From an uncultured Blautia sp. (GTDB lineage Bacteria; Bacillota; Clostridia; Lachnospirales; Lachnospiraceae), in the NCBI GenBank assembly GCA_900543715.1, contig UQSX01000078.1, positions 1 through 13,954 of the forward strand: a stretch of 13,954 nt of DNA, written 5' to 3'. The position numbers were made by a program, and so were the translations under genes. Within the stretch, counting starts at the first letter, position 1. The number at the start of each line of letters is the position of its first letter. The notes beneath the pieces are model-generated. The model worked only from the letters and a program-made list of their open reading frames with translations. It was not told the origin of the DNA and ran no database searches. This document shows positions 5,861-12,459 of the stretch, one piece after another.

Positions 5861-7516
5861 ATGAAAAATTGCGGTAAATACAAAAGGCAGTATTTTCTTC
5901 CCCCGGTGAAATGTTTGGACTGGGCTGAGAAAGACTATGTAGATCATGCACCGATCTGGTGCAGCGTGGATCTGCGGGATGGAAACCAGGCGCTGGTGAT
6001 CCCTATGAACCTGGAACAGAAGATTGAATTCTTCAAAATGCTGGTGAAAATCGGATTTAAGGAGATTGAGGTGGGATTTCCTGCCGCTTCTGAAACGGAA
6101 TATACCTTCCTCCGTACTCTAATTGAAGAAAACCTGATTCCTGACGACGTGACCATCCAGGTACTGACTCAGGCCAGAGAGCATATTATCAAGAAAACTT
6201 TTGAAGCAGTAAAAGGAGCGAAGAATGTCATTGTACATGTGTACAATTCTACTTCTTTAGCCCAGAGAGAGCAGGTGTTCAGAAAATCCAAAGAAGAGAT
6301 CAAGAAGATCGCTGTGGATGGAGCTGTTCTTCTGAAAGAACTTACAGAGGAGGCAGATGCAGACTACCGTTTTGAGTACAGCCCGGAAAGTTTTACAGGT
6401 ACAGAGCCGGAGTATGCTCTGGAAGTATGCAATGCTGTATTAGATGTATGGCAGCCCACTGCAGACAGGAAAGCCATCATCAATCTGCCGGTTACGGTCC
6501 AGCACTCCATGCCCCATGTTTACGCCAGCCAGATTGAGTATATGTGCAAGAACCTGAAATACAGAGAGAATGTAGTAGTATCCCTCCACCCTCATAATGA
6601 CAGGGGCTGCGGCGTAGCCGATGCAGAGATGGGGCTTCTGGCAGGAGCTGACAGGATTGAGGGTACTCTTTTTGGAAATGGTGAGAGAACAGGAAACGTA
6701 GACATCGTTACCCTTGCTCTGAATATGTATTCTCAGGGCGTAGAGCCTGAACTGGACTTTACCAATATGACAGAGATCAGTGAGAAATACGAAGAATTTA
6801 CAGGAATGAAGATCAATGAGAGAAGCCCCTACAGCGGCGCACTGGTTTTTGCAGCTTTTTCTGGATCTCATCAGGACGCCATTGCCAAAGGCATGCACTG
6901 GCTGGATGAGAAGAAGCCGGAACACTGGACAGTTCCTTATCTGCCCATCGATCCAAAGGATCTTGGAAGAAATTATGACGCAGATGTTATCCGTATTAAC
7001 AGTCAGTCCGGCAAGGGCGGCGTGGGATATATCCTGGAGACAAAATTCGGCCTGAATCTTCCTGCGAAGATGAGAGAAGCCATGGGCTATACAGCCAAGG
7101 CAGTATCTGACCATACCCAGAAAGAACTTCTGCCGGAGGAGATCTTCGAACTGTTTAAGAAGACCTTTGAGAATGTGAAAGCACCTCTGAATATTACAGA
7201 GGTTCATTTCCAGCAGAAAGAGGGAGGTATTACTACCCAGGTGACTTCAGAGTTTAACGGCAGATCCATCACTACAGAAGCTACCGGAAACGGCCGTCTC
7301 AATGCGGTAAGCAACGCTCTGAAGAAGGCATATGACTTCCAGTATGATCTGGTGACTTATCAGGAGCATGCTCTGGAACAAAGCTCCAGCTCCAAGGCTA
7401 TCGCCTATGTAGGAATCAGGAAGCCGGATGGCAGCCTGGCCTGGGGGGCAGGGGTAGATCCGGATATTATCCGGGCATCTATTGACGCACTGGTTACAGC
7501 GATTAACAACAGATAA
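5861..7516 (+). CDS. leuA: 2-isopropylmalate synthase
   Basis: This 551-residue enzyme condenses acetyl-CoA with 2-oxoisovalerate, the first committed step of leucine synthesis in the cytoplasm. The TIM-barrel catalytic part shows the HMGL/LeuA signature CSVDLRDGNQAL at 34-45 (Arg39, Asp40), the metal-binding HPHND at 243-247 and FGNGERTGNVDIV at 271-283. The N-terminal extension (PIWCSVDLRDGNQAL after about 30 residues) and total length match the longer LeuA type found in actinobacteria, yeast and many clostridia. The C-terminal 120 residues form the leucine-sensing regulatory domain (NITEVHFQQKEGG onwards). GGGAGG lies 9 bases ahead of the ATG. The gene stands alone, with its own promoter and no leuBCD beside it. 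Feedback inhibition by leucine is expected from the family. Confidence 0.97.
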   Translation: MKNCGKYKRQYFLPPVKCLDWAEKDYVDHAPIWCSVDLRDGNQALVIPMNLEQKIEFFKMLVKIGFKEIEVGFPAASETEYTFLRTLIEENLIPDDVTIQVLTQAREHIIKKTFEAVKGAKNVIVHVYNSTSLAQREQVFRKSKEEIKKIAVDGAVLLKELTEEADADYRFEYSPESFTGTEPEYALEVCNAVLDVWQPTADRKAIINLPVTVQHSMPHVYASQIEYMCKNLKYRENVVVSLHPHNDRGCGVADAEMGLLAGADRIEGTLFGNGERTGNVDIVTLALNMYSQGVEPELDFTNMTEISEKYEEFTGMKINERSPYSGALVFAAFSGSHQDAIAKGMHWLDEKKPEHWTVPYLPIDPKDLGRNYDADVIRINSQSGKGGVGYILETKFGLNLPAKMREAMGYTAKAVSDHTQKELLPEEIFELFKKTFENVKAPLNITEVHFQQKEGGITTQVTSEFNGRSITTEATGNGRLNAVSNALKKAYDFQYDLVTYQEHALEQSSSSKAIAYVGIRKPDGSLAWGAGVDPDIIRASIDALVTAINNR

Positions 7517-7531
7517 AAGATAAGATTATAG

Positions 7532-7594
7532 AAAGAGACCTTTTATGCTCCGGAGGGCAGTGCCGAGTCCCTGGAAAATTGGAAAGGTCTCTTT
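7532..7594 (+). terminator. Structured 3' element / probable leuA terminator
   Basis: AAAGAGACCTTT (7532-7543) and AAAGGTCTCTTT (7583-7594) are a perfect 12-bp inverted repeat. The 39-base interior can form a second stem: TCC and AGGG (7549-7551, 7554-7557) with CCCT and GGA (7569-7575), leaving a 2-base bulge. Only T3 ends the stem and GCTTTG follows, so it is a poor match to a simple terminator but lies 15 bases after the leuA stop. Confidence 0.6.
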
Positions 7595-7666
7595 GCTTTG
7601 TTGTAAATTCAATACAAAATCTTAAAAAGAAAATTGTGCATAATGTCTAAAAAGCCTACTTTCCGC

Positions 7667-7696
7667 TTGACGAGGCCGCAGGGTGTAACGTATAAT
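7667..7696 (+). promoter_or_regulatory. Promoter of the cell wall hydrolase gene
   Basis: TTGACG (7667-7672), an 18-base spacer and a perfect TATAAT (7691-7696), 51 bases before the ATG. This is a vegetative sigma-A pattern, not an obvious sporulation-sigma promoter. Confidence 0.7.
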
Positions 7697-7747
7697 TTTG
7701 TTCAATTAGAGATATTGCGACAATAGAAAACAAAAGGAAAAAAGAGT

Positions 7748-8599
7748 ATGAATATTATTTGTACAATTTTAGCCGGTATCCACTGTCTGATGGAACGTGT
7801 GTCAGAATGGGCAGGGAGACGGAAAATATCCAAGAAAAGCAGGCGGGAGAAAGCTGTTTTTATGGTGGGGGCCATTGCCGTGGCGGCTGTATCCTTTTCC
7901 TGCAATAGTGTTCATGCCCAGGGAAAAAACAAAGAGGAGACTCCCAAGCAAAAGGAGGAGCAAAACGAAGACAGTGACCTGGAGGACCAAGAGGTCTATG
8001 GTCTGGACTCTATTATCCAGGGCGTTTTGGTTGGCAACGAGGCCCAGTCGGAAGTGACTAAAGTAGGAACTTCTTTTGAGGTGGTTCTTGTAGGGCAGAG
8101 AGTAGGCAGAAGAGAGCTGGATTCTCACCTGGATTTTGCGGAAGAAGGCTCAGAAAATCTGGAACTTTTGAAGAATGAATCCATCGGTATGTCAGAAGAG
8201 CATCTGACCATGTCTGACGAAGACTATGAGACCCTTCTGAAGATTGTGGAAGCAGAGGCAGGAGGAGAGGACGATATAGGAAAGATCCTGGTGGCTAACG
8301 TGATCTTTAACCGGATAGAACACCCGGAGTTTCCGTCCACGGTTACGGAAGTTGTATGGCAGAATGTAGCGGGAAGCCCCCAGTTTTCACCTACTGTAGA
8401 TGGAAGGATCCATACAGTTACCGTATCTGAAGAGACCAGAGAGGCTGTGAACCGGGCCATTGACGGGGAAGACTATTCCAAAGGAGCCCTGTATTTTGTG
8501 GAAGAGTCCACCGCAGATCAGGAAAATGTGGAATGGTTTAAAAGTGATTTGAAATTTTTATTTAAACATGGAGTTCATGCGTTTTACACATACCCATGA
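7748..8599 (+). CDS. SleB/CwlJ-type cell wall hydrolase
   Basis: This 283-residue protein has a basic N-terminus, a hydrophobic segment at about 36-55 (signal peptide or membrane anchor), a charged Glu/Lys/Gln-rich linker at about 60-82, and a C-terminal Hydrolase_2 domain from about 155. The domain shows VEAEAGGEDDIGKILVANVI (168-187), with Glu170 the likely catalytic acid, then FNRIEHPEFPSTVTEVVW, QFSPTVDGR and a C-terminal HAFYTYP. In Bacillus, SleB and CwlJ cut spore-cortex peptidoglycan as lytic transglycosylase-type enzymes during germination. This protein lacks the SleB N-terminal peptidoglycan-binding repeat, so a cortex role is not certain and vegetative wall turnover is possible. 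It is 16 bases upstream of thrC and may be co-transcribed with it. AAAGGA precedes the ATG. Confidence 0.88.
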   Translation: MNIICTILAGIHCLMERVSEWAGRRKISKKSRREKAVFMVGAIAVAAVSFSCNSVHAQGKNKEETPKQKEEQNEDSDLEDQEVYGLDSIIQGVLVGNEAQSEVTKVGTSFEVVLVGQRVGRRELDSHLDFAEEGSENLELLKNESIGMSEEHLTMSDEDYETLLKIVEAEAGGEDDIGKILVANVIFNRIEHPEFPSTVTEVVWQNVAGSPQFSPTVDGRIHTVTVSEETREAVNRAIDGEDYSKGALYFVEESTADQENVEWFKSDLKFLFKHGVHAFYTYP

Positions 8600-8615
8600 A
8601 GAAAGGATATAGGAC

Positions 8616-10106
8616 ATGCAGGTATTATATAAGAGTACAAGAGGAACAGGAGACAAACTTACAGCAAGTCAGGCAATTCTTAAAGGGCTGTCTGATGACG
8701 GAGGATTATTCGTACCAGACAGCATTCCGGAACTGGACATTGATCTGGAAACTCTTTCAAAGATGAGCTATCAGGAGATCGCATATGAGGTTATGAGCCG
8801 TTTCCTGACAGATTTTACAGAGGAAGAGCTGAAAGCCTGCATAGAGAAGGCCTATGACAGCAAGTTTGATGCAGAGGAGATCGTGCCTCTGGTAAAGAAA
8901 GGAAATGCCCATATCATGGAGCTTTTCCATGGACCTACGATAGCCTTTAAGGACATGGCTCTGTCTATCCTGCCTCACCTGCTGACCACTGCAGCCAAGA
9001 AAAATCATGTAAAAAATGAAATCGTGATCCTTACAGCTACCTCAGGAGATACCGGTAAGGCAGCTATGGCAGGCTTTGCAGACGTACCTGGGACAAAAAT
9101 TATCGTATTTTATCCGAAGAACGGCGTCAGCCCTGTGCAGGAAAAACAGATGGTGACCCAGAAAGGGGAAAATACCTATGTGGTAGGTATCACTGGAAAC
9201 TTTGACGACGCCCAGTCCGGCGTGAAGAAAATGTTTAATGATAAGGAACTGGCCAAAGAGCTGGATCAGTCTGGATACCAGTTTTCCTCTGCAAATTCCA
9301 TTAATATTGGACGTCTGGTACCTCAGGTGGCATATTATGTTTACGCCTATGTGAAATTGATGGGAAGAGGAGAGATCCAAAAAGGAGAAGAGATCAATGC
9401 GGTAGTACCTACAGGAAATTTTGGAAATATTCTGGCTGCCTATTATGCAAAGCAGATGGGGATCCCCTATGGAAGATTTATCTGTGCTTCCAATGAGAAT
9501 AAGGTTCTGTATGATTTCTTCCGTACAGGCTGCTATGACAGAAACAGAGACTTTATCCTTACCTCATCGCCTTCGATGGATATTCTGATTTCCAGCAATC
9601 TGGAGAGACTGATCTATCGGATCGCAGGAGAGGACAGCGAAAAGAACCGGGAGCTGATGGAAGATCTGACAGGAAAAGGTGTCTACCAGATCACGCCCCA
9701 GATGGAAGAAGGACTGAAAGAATTTTATGGAAACTATGCCACAGAAGAGGAAACCGCTGAGACTATCCGCAGTTTCTATCAGGAAAATCAGTATGTGCTG
9801 GATACGCATACGGCCGTAGCTGTGGAAGTTTATCAGAAATATCTGTCTGAGACCGGGGATGAGAAACCAGCTGTGATCGCTTCTACAGCAAGCCCATATA
9901 AATTTACAAGAAGTGTTCTGACAGCCATTGACAAAAAATATGAGAATATGGATGACTTTGCTCTGGCAGATGAGTTAGAGAAAATTTCCGGAGTAAAGAT
10001 TCCAAAAGCTATAGATGAAATCCGCACAGCTCCGGTACGCCATAATACGGTGGCCGAGGCAGGAGAGATGCCGGATGTGGTAAAGAAGATATTAAAGATC
10101 CAGTGA
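8616..10106 (+). CDS. thrC: Threonine synthase
   Basis: This 496-residue PLP enzyme converts O-phosphohomoserine to threonine. The N-terminus MQVLYKSTRG and GLSDDGGLFVPDSIP (about 24-38) are typical of the fungal/E. coli-like ThrC type. The PLP lysine is Lys112 in GPTIAFKDMALS, and phosphate-binding loops are seen as TSGDTGKAAM (142-151) and PTGNFGNILAAYYAKQMG. The length fits the family (430-500 residues), and the sequence runs to a normal end near PDVVKKILK. AGGA lies in AAAGGATATAGGAC just before the ATG. It follows the hydrolase by 16 bases with no promoter visible between them, so it may depend on the 7667-7696 promoter. No hom or thrB neighbour is present in the window. A hairpin terminator follows. 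Confidence 0.97.
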   Translation: MQVLYKSTRGTGDKLTASQAILKGLSDDGGLFVPDSIPELDIDLETLSKMSYQEIAYEVMSRFLTDFTEEELKACIEKAYDSKFDAEEIVPLVKKGNAHIMELFHGPTIAFKDMALSILPHLLTTAAKKNHVKNEIVILTATSGDTGKAAMAGFADVPGTKIIVFYPKNGVSPVQEKQMVTQKGENTYVVGITGNFDDAQSGVKKMFNDKELAKELDQSGYQFSSANSINIGRLVPQVAYYVYAYVKLMGRGEIQKGEEINAVVPTGNFGNILAAYYAKQMGIPYGRFICASNENKVLYDFFRTGCYDRNRDFILTSSPSMDILISSNLERLIYRIAGEDSEKNRELMEDLTGKGVYQITPQMEEGLKEFYGNYATEEETAETIRSFYQENQYVLDTHTAVAVEVYQKYLSETGDEKPAVIASTASPYKFTRSVLTAIDKKYENMDDFALADELEKISGVKIPKAIDEIRTAPVRHNTVAEAGEMPDVVKKILKIQ

Positions 10107-10120
10107 CAGTCATGTCAGGG

Positions 10121-10147
10121 AAGAGAAGCGGAATGCCGCTTCTCTTT
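10121..10147 (+). terminator. Terminator of thrC
   Basis: An 11-bp perfect stem (10121-10131 with 10136-10146) around loop AATG begins 15 bases after the thrC stop. The T tract is short (TTTC), so strength is uncertain. Confidence 0.72.
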
Positions 10148-10212
10148 CACTGTGAATATTCCATAAACCACATAAGAAAACTCAGACCATAAAAGAAAAT
10201 TGGAGGTATATC

Positions 10213-10989
10213 ATGGGAGCGCTTGACCTTGAACATGCAAAATCACAGTTTGAAAAATATCTTCAGAATTTTGATCTGGGAAATCCTAAAATCCGATTAA
10301 AGAAAGAGCATACTTTCGGCGTGGTAAAGGCAGCAGACTATATCTGCACTGGGGAAGGAATGAAAGAAGAAGACAGAGAGCTGGCTCTTCTCATTGCCCT
10401 TCTTCATGATATTGGAAGATTTGAACAGCTGAAAGCCTATAACAGCTATGATGACAGCCGTTTTGATCATGCCAGGTTCGGGGTTCGGCTGCTTTTTGAA
10501 GAGGGAGAGATCAGCAGGTTTCTTTCTGTCAGGGATTATGATGATATCATCAGACAGGCCATTGCTTTTCACTCTATGTACAGTCTTCCCGGGATCCAGG
10601 ACCCAAGGACCCTTCTCCACTGTAAGATCATCAGAGACGCAGATAAGCTGGATAATTTTCGGGTAAAATCTGTGGACAGCCTGGAGGCACATTTTGACCT
10701 TTCCAGAGAAGAGATCCAGAAGGAAGGAGTATCTGAGAATGTACTGCAGGCTGTAAGGGAGCACAGATGTGTGCATAGGGAGGAGAGACGGACCCATTTG
10801 GATATGTGGATCTCCTATCTGGCTTTTATTTTTGATCTGAATTTTCCTTCCAGTTTTCGTTTTATACAGGAAAATGATTATATAAACCGCTGCATTGACC
10901 GGATGGACTATGAAGAAAAAACTGCCAGAGGATCTATGGAAGAGGTGCGGCAGATCTGCCTGGAATATGTGCAGAATAAAGCGAAATGA
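10213..10989 (+). CDS. HD-domain phosphohydrolase-like protein
   Basis: This 258-residue soluble protein carries an HD-superfamily metal site. His33 (KKEHTFGVV), His65-Asp66 (LLHDIGRF), His86, His120 (AIAFHS) and Asp142 or Asp144 (RDADKLDN) are in the order expected for metal-binding residues. HD proteins are metal-dependent phosphohydrolases acting on nucleotides, cyclic nucleotides or phosphoesters. The substrate here cannot be told, and no second catalytic domain is present. The C-terminal 100 residues are helical and charged (RTHLDMWISYLAFIFDLNFP). GGAGG sits 8 bases ahead of the ATG. It is flanked by the thrC terminator and the 6S RNA promoter, so it is probably a single-gene unit; no convincing promoter was found in the short gap upstream. 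Confidence 0.88.
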   Translation: MGALDLEHAKSQFEKYLQNFDLGNPKIRLKKEHTFGVVKAADYICTGEGMKEEDRELALLIALLHDIGRFEQLKAYNSYDDSRFDHARFGVRLLFEEGEISRFLSVRDYDDIIRQAIAFHSMYSLPGIQDPRTLLHCKIIRDADKLDNFRVKSVDSLEAHFDLSREEIQKEGVSENVLQAVREHRCVHREERRTHLDMWISYLAFIFDLNFPSSFRFIQENDYINRCIDRMDYEEKTARGSMEEVRQICLEYVQNKAK

Positions 10990-11042
10990 TAAGGTACAGT
11001 AAAGTTTAGGTTAATTTTTCCTGAACAGCCGATGCATTTTTG

Positions 11043-11071
11043 TTGAAATAATCCATATACTAGAGTATAAT
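11043..11071 (+). promoter_or_regulatory. Promoter of 6S RNA
   Basis: TTGAAA (11043-11048), a 17-base spacer and a perfect TATAAT (11066-11071). The expected start near 11078-11080 sits just before the closing stem of the RNA. Confidence 0.85.
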
Positions 11072-11079
11072 AAAAATCA

Positions 11080-11268
11080 GAAAAAGTCCTGGGGTGTTCG
11101 ACGCTCCCATTAATTTTGAACCTACATTACTTTAAACGGGATTCCTATATTGCCGGTTTCAATGTCAGGCCGTCATTACGCAGCGGAAGACAGCGCGCCG
11201 GTTGCGGTTGCCCACCTGGCCTAGGCTAGGAGTCAGAAGATGGGAAACGGCACTTTGGGACTTTTAGT
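11080..11268 (+). ncRNA. ssrS: 6S RNA
   Basis: About 190 bases fold into one long interrupted rod with an open centre, the 6S shape that mimics an open promoter and binds the housekeeping RNA polymerase holoenzyme. The ends pair (AAAAGTCC 11082-11089 with GGACTTTT 11258-11265), then GTG with CAC, then TCCCAT with ATGGGA. Next comes an asymmetric central bubble with about 30 bases on the 5' side (containing TTTTGAACC) and about 5 on the 3' side. Beyond it GATTCCTA pairs with TAGGAGTC, followed by a branched GC-rich apical arm. The GTGTTCG near the 5' end and GGCACTTTGGGACT near the 3' end match the conserved 6S ends. It has its own strong promoter. The exact 3' end is uncertain: TTTTAGTTTTATTT after the closing stem would give termination. 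I recognise the sequence as a clostridial 6S type; I could not run a covariance model. Confidence 0.86.
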
Positions 11269-11292
11269 TTTATTTAAGGAGAAATACATATT

Positions 11293-12357
11293 ATGGGGAT
11301 CGTGAAAGAACCATTTGGTAAAAGCCCGGACAACCGGGAAGTTTTTTTGTATGAGATCACAAATGCCAATGGAATGACCATTGGAGTCAGTGACTTCGGT
11401 GCTACGCTGGTGAAAATACTTGTATCAGATAAGGCAGGCAGATTAAGAGATGTAGCTCTGGGCTATGACAGTGCCGAGGGATATTATGACAATTCCTGTC
11501 ATTTTGGCGCAGTGATCGGAAGAAATGGAAATCGTATCGGAGGCGCCAGATTTTCGTTAAATGGAAAGGAATACAAACTGGCAGTTAATGATAATAAAAA
11601 TAATCTTCACAGCGGACCGGACTGGTACCGCACCAGGGTATGGGATGTGAAGACTGTGGATCAAGAGAAAAATTCTGTTACTTTTGCCCTTTACAGCCCG
11701 GATATGGATCAGGGCTTTCCAGGCAACTTCCATACAGAAGTTACCTATACCCTGACCGGAGATAATGAGATCCAGATTCATTATGAGGGAGAAGCAGACC
11801 AGGATACCATTGTAAACATGACCAACCATTCTTATTTTAACCTTGGGGGACATGAGGCCGGCCCTGAAGCTCTGCTGAATCATAAGGTTCAGATTCTGGC
11901 GCCAGAGTATACGCCAGTATCAGATTCAGAGGCCATTCCTACAGGGGAGATCGTTCCTGTGGCAGGAACGCCTATGGACTTTCAGGAGCCTAAGAAGATT
12001 GGACAGGATCTGGAGGCAGACTTTGAACAGCTGAAGTTTGGCGGCGGATATGACCATAACTACGCTTTGACCAGAGAGAAAGGACCTATGAGAAAAGCTG
12101 CCGCTGCAGAGTATGAGGAAAGCGGCATAGTTATGGAGGTATATACAGATCTTCCAGGTATGCAGTTCTACATTGGCAACTTTATAGACAATGAGAAAGG
12201 CAAAGACGGCTGTATATATCAGAAGAGGGGCGGTTTCTGCATGGAGACCCAGTATTATCCCGACGCCTGCAATCAGGCCAGTTTCCAGAGCTCTGTTTTA
12301 AAGTCCGGAGAAAAGTACGATACCACAACGGTATATAAATTTTCTGTAAAAGACTGA
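11293..12357 (+). CDS. galM: Aldose 1-epimerase (mutarotase)
   Basis: This 354-residue enzyme interconverts alpha and beta anomers of hexoses such as galactose and glucose, feeding the Leloir pathway. The family residues are present: Asn79 and Arg81 (GRNGNRIGG), His106 (NLHSGP), the catalytic base-acid His179 (TNHSYFNLGG), Asp254 (GGGYDHNY) and the catalytic Glu318 (FCMETQYYPDACN). Length is normal for GalM. The start ATG has AAGGAG at 11276-11281, 11 bases upstream, rather far but the only site seen. No other galactose gene is in the window. The ribosome site lies directly after the 6S RNA 3' end and no separate promoter is visible between them, so expression may come from read-through of the 6S unit. 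A strong terminator follows. Confidence 0.96.
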   Translation: MGIVKEPFGKSPDNREVFLYEITNANGMTIGVSDFGATLVKILVSDKAGRLRDVALGYDSAEGYYDNSCHFGAVIGRNGNRIGGARFSLNGKEYKLAVNDNKNNLHSGPDWYRTRVWDVKTVDQEKNSVTFALYSPDMDQGFPGNFHTEVTYTLTGDNEIQIHYEGEADQDTIVNMTNHSYFNLGGHEAGPEALLNHKVQILAPEYTPVSDSEAIPTGEIVPVAGTPMDFQEPKKIGQDLEADFEQLKFGGGYDHNYALTREKGPMRKAAAAEYEESGIVMEVYTDLPGMQFYIGNFIDNEKGKDGCIYQKRGGFCMETQYYPDACNQASFQSSVLKSGEKYDTTTVYKFSVKD

Positions 12358-12377
12358 TACAGGCCCATAAATATTTT

Positions 12378-12427
12378 GGCTGTTCCGGAATCCCATAGTC
12401 TCTATGGCTTCCCAGGACAGCCTTTTT
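12378..12427 (+). terminator. Strong rho-independent terminator of galM
   Basis: A long stem pairs GGCTGT-CC with GGACAGCC (one bulged T), then GGAA with TTCC, then CCATAG with CTATGG around loop TCT, ending in TTTTT at 12423-12427. It begins 20 bases after the galM stop. Confidence 0.88.
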
Positions 12428-12459
12428 CATTAGAGCGGGAGCATCGTGGAGGCGCCTGG

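Noticed and set aside
6440..7207. 255-residue minus-strand ORF inside leuA
   Set aside because: It is a full antisense shadow of the conserved leuA catalytic domain, with no ribosome site or recognisable protein features.
10147..10176. Possible promoter for the HD-domain gene (TTCACT, 18 bases, CATAAG)
   Set aside because: Both boxes match consensus at only four of six positions and the -35 overlaps the thrC terminator; too weak to list.
12376..12459. Longer SpoIID-like protein starting at TTG 12376
   Set aside because: Those 28 residues translate the galM terminator hairpin and there is no ribosome site before 12376; ATG 12460 has GGAGG.
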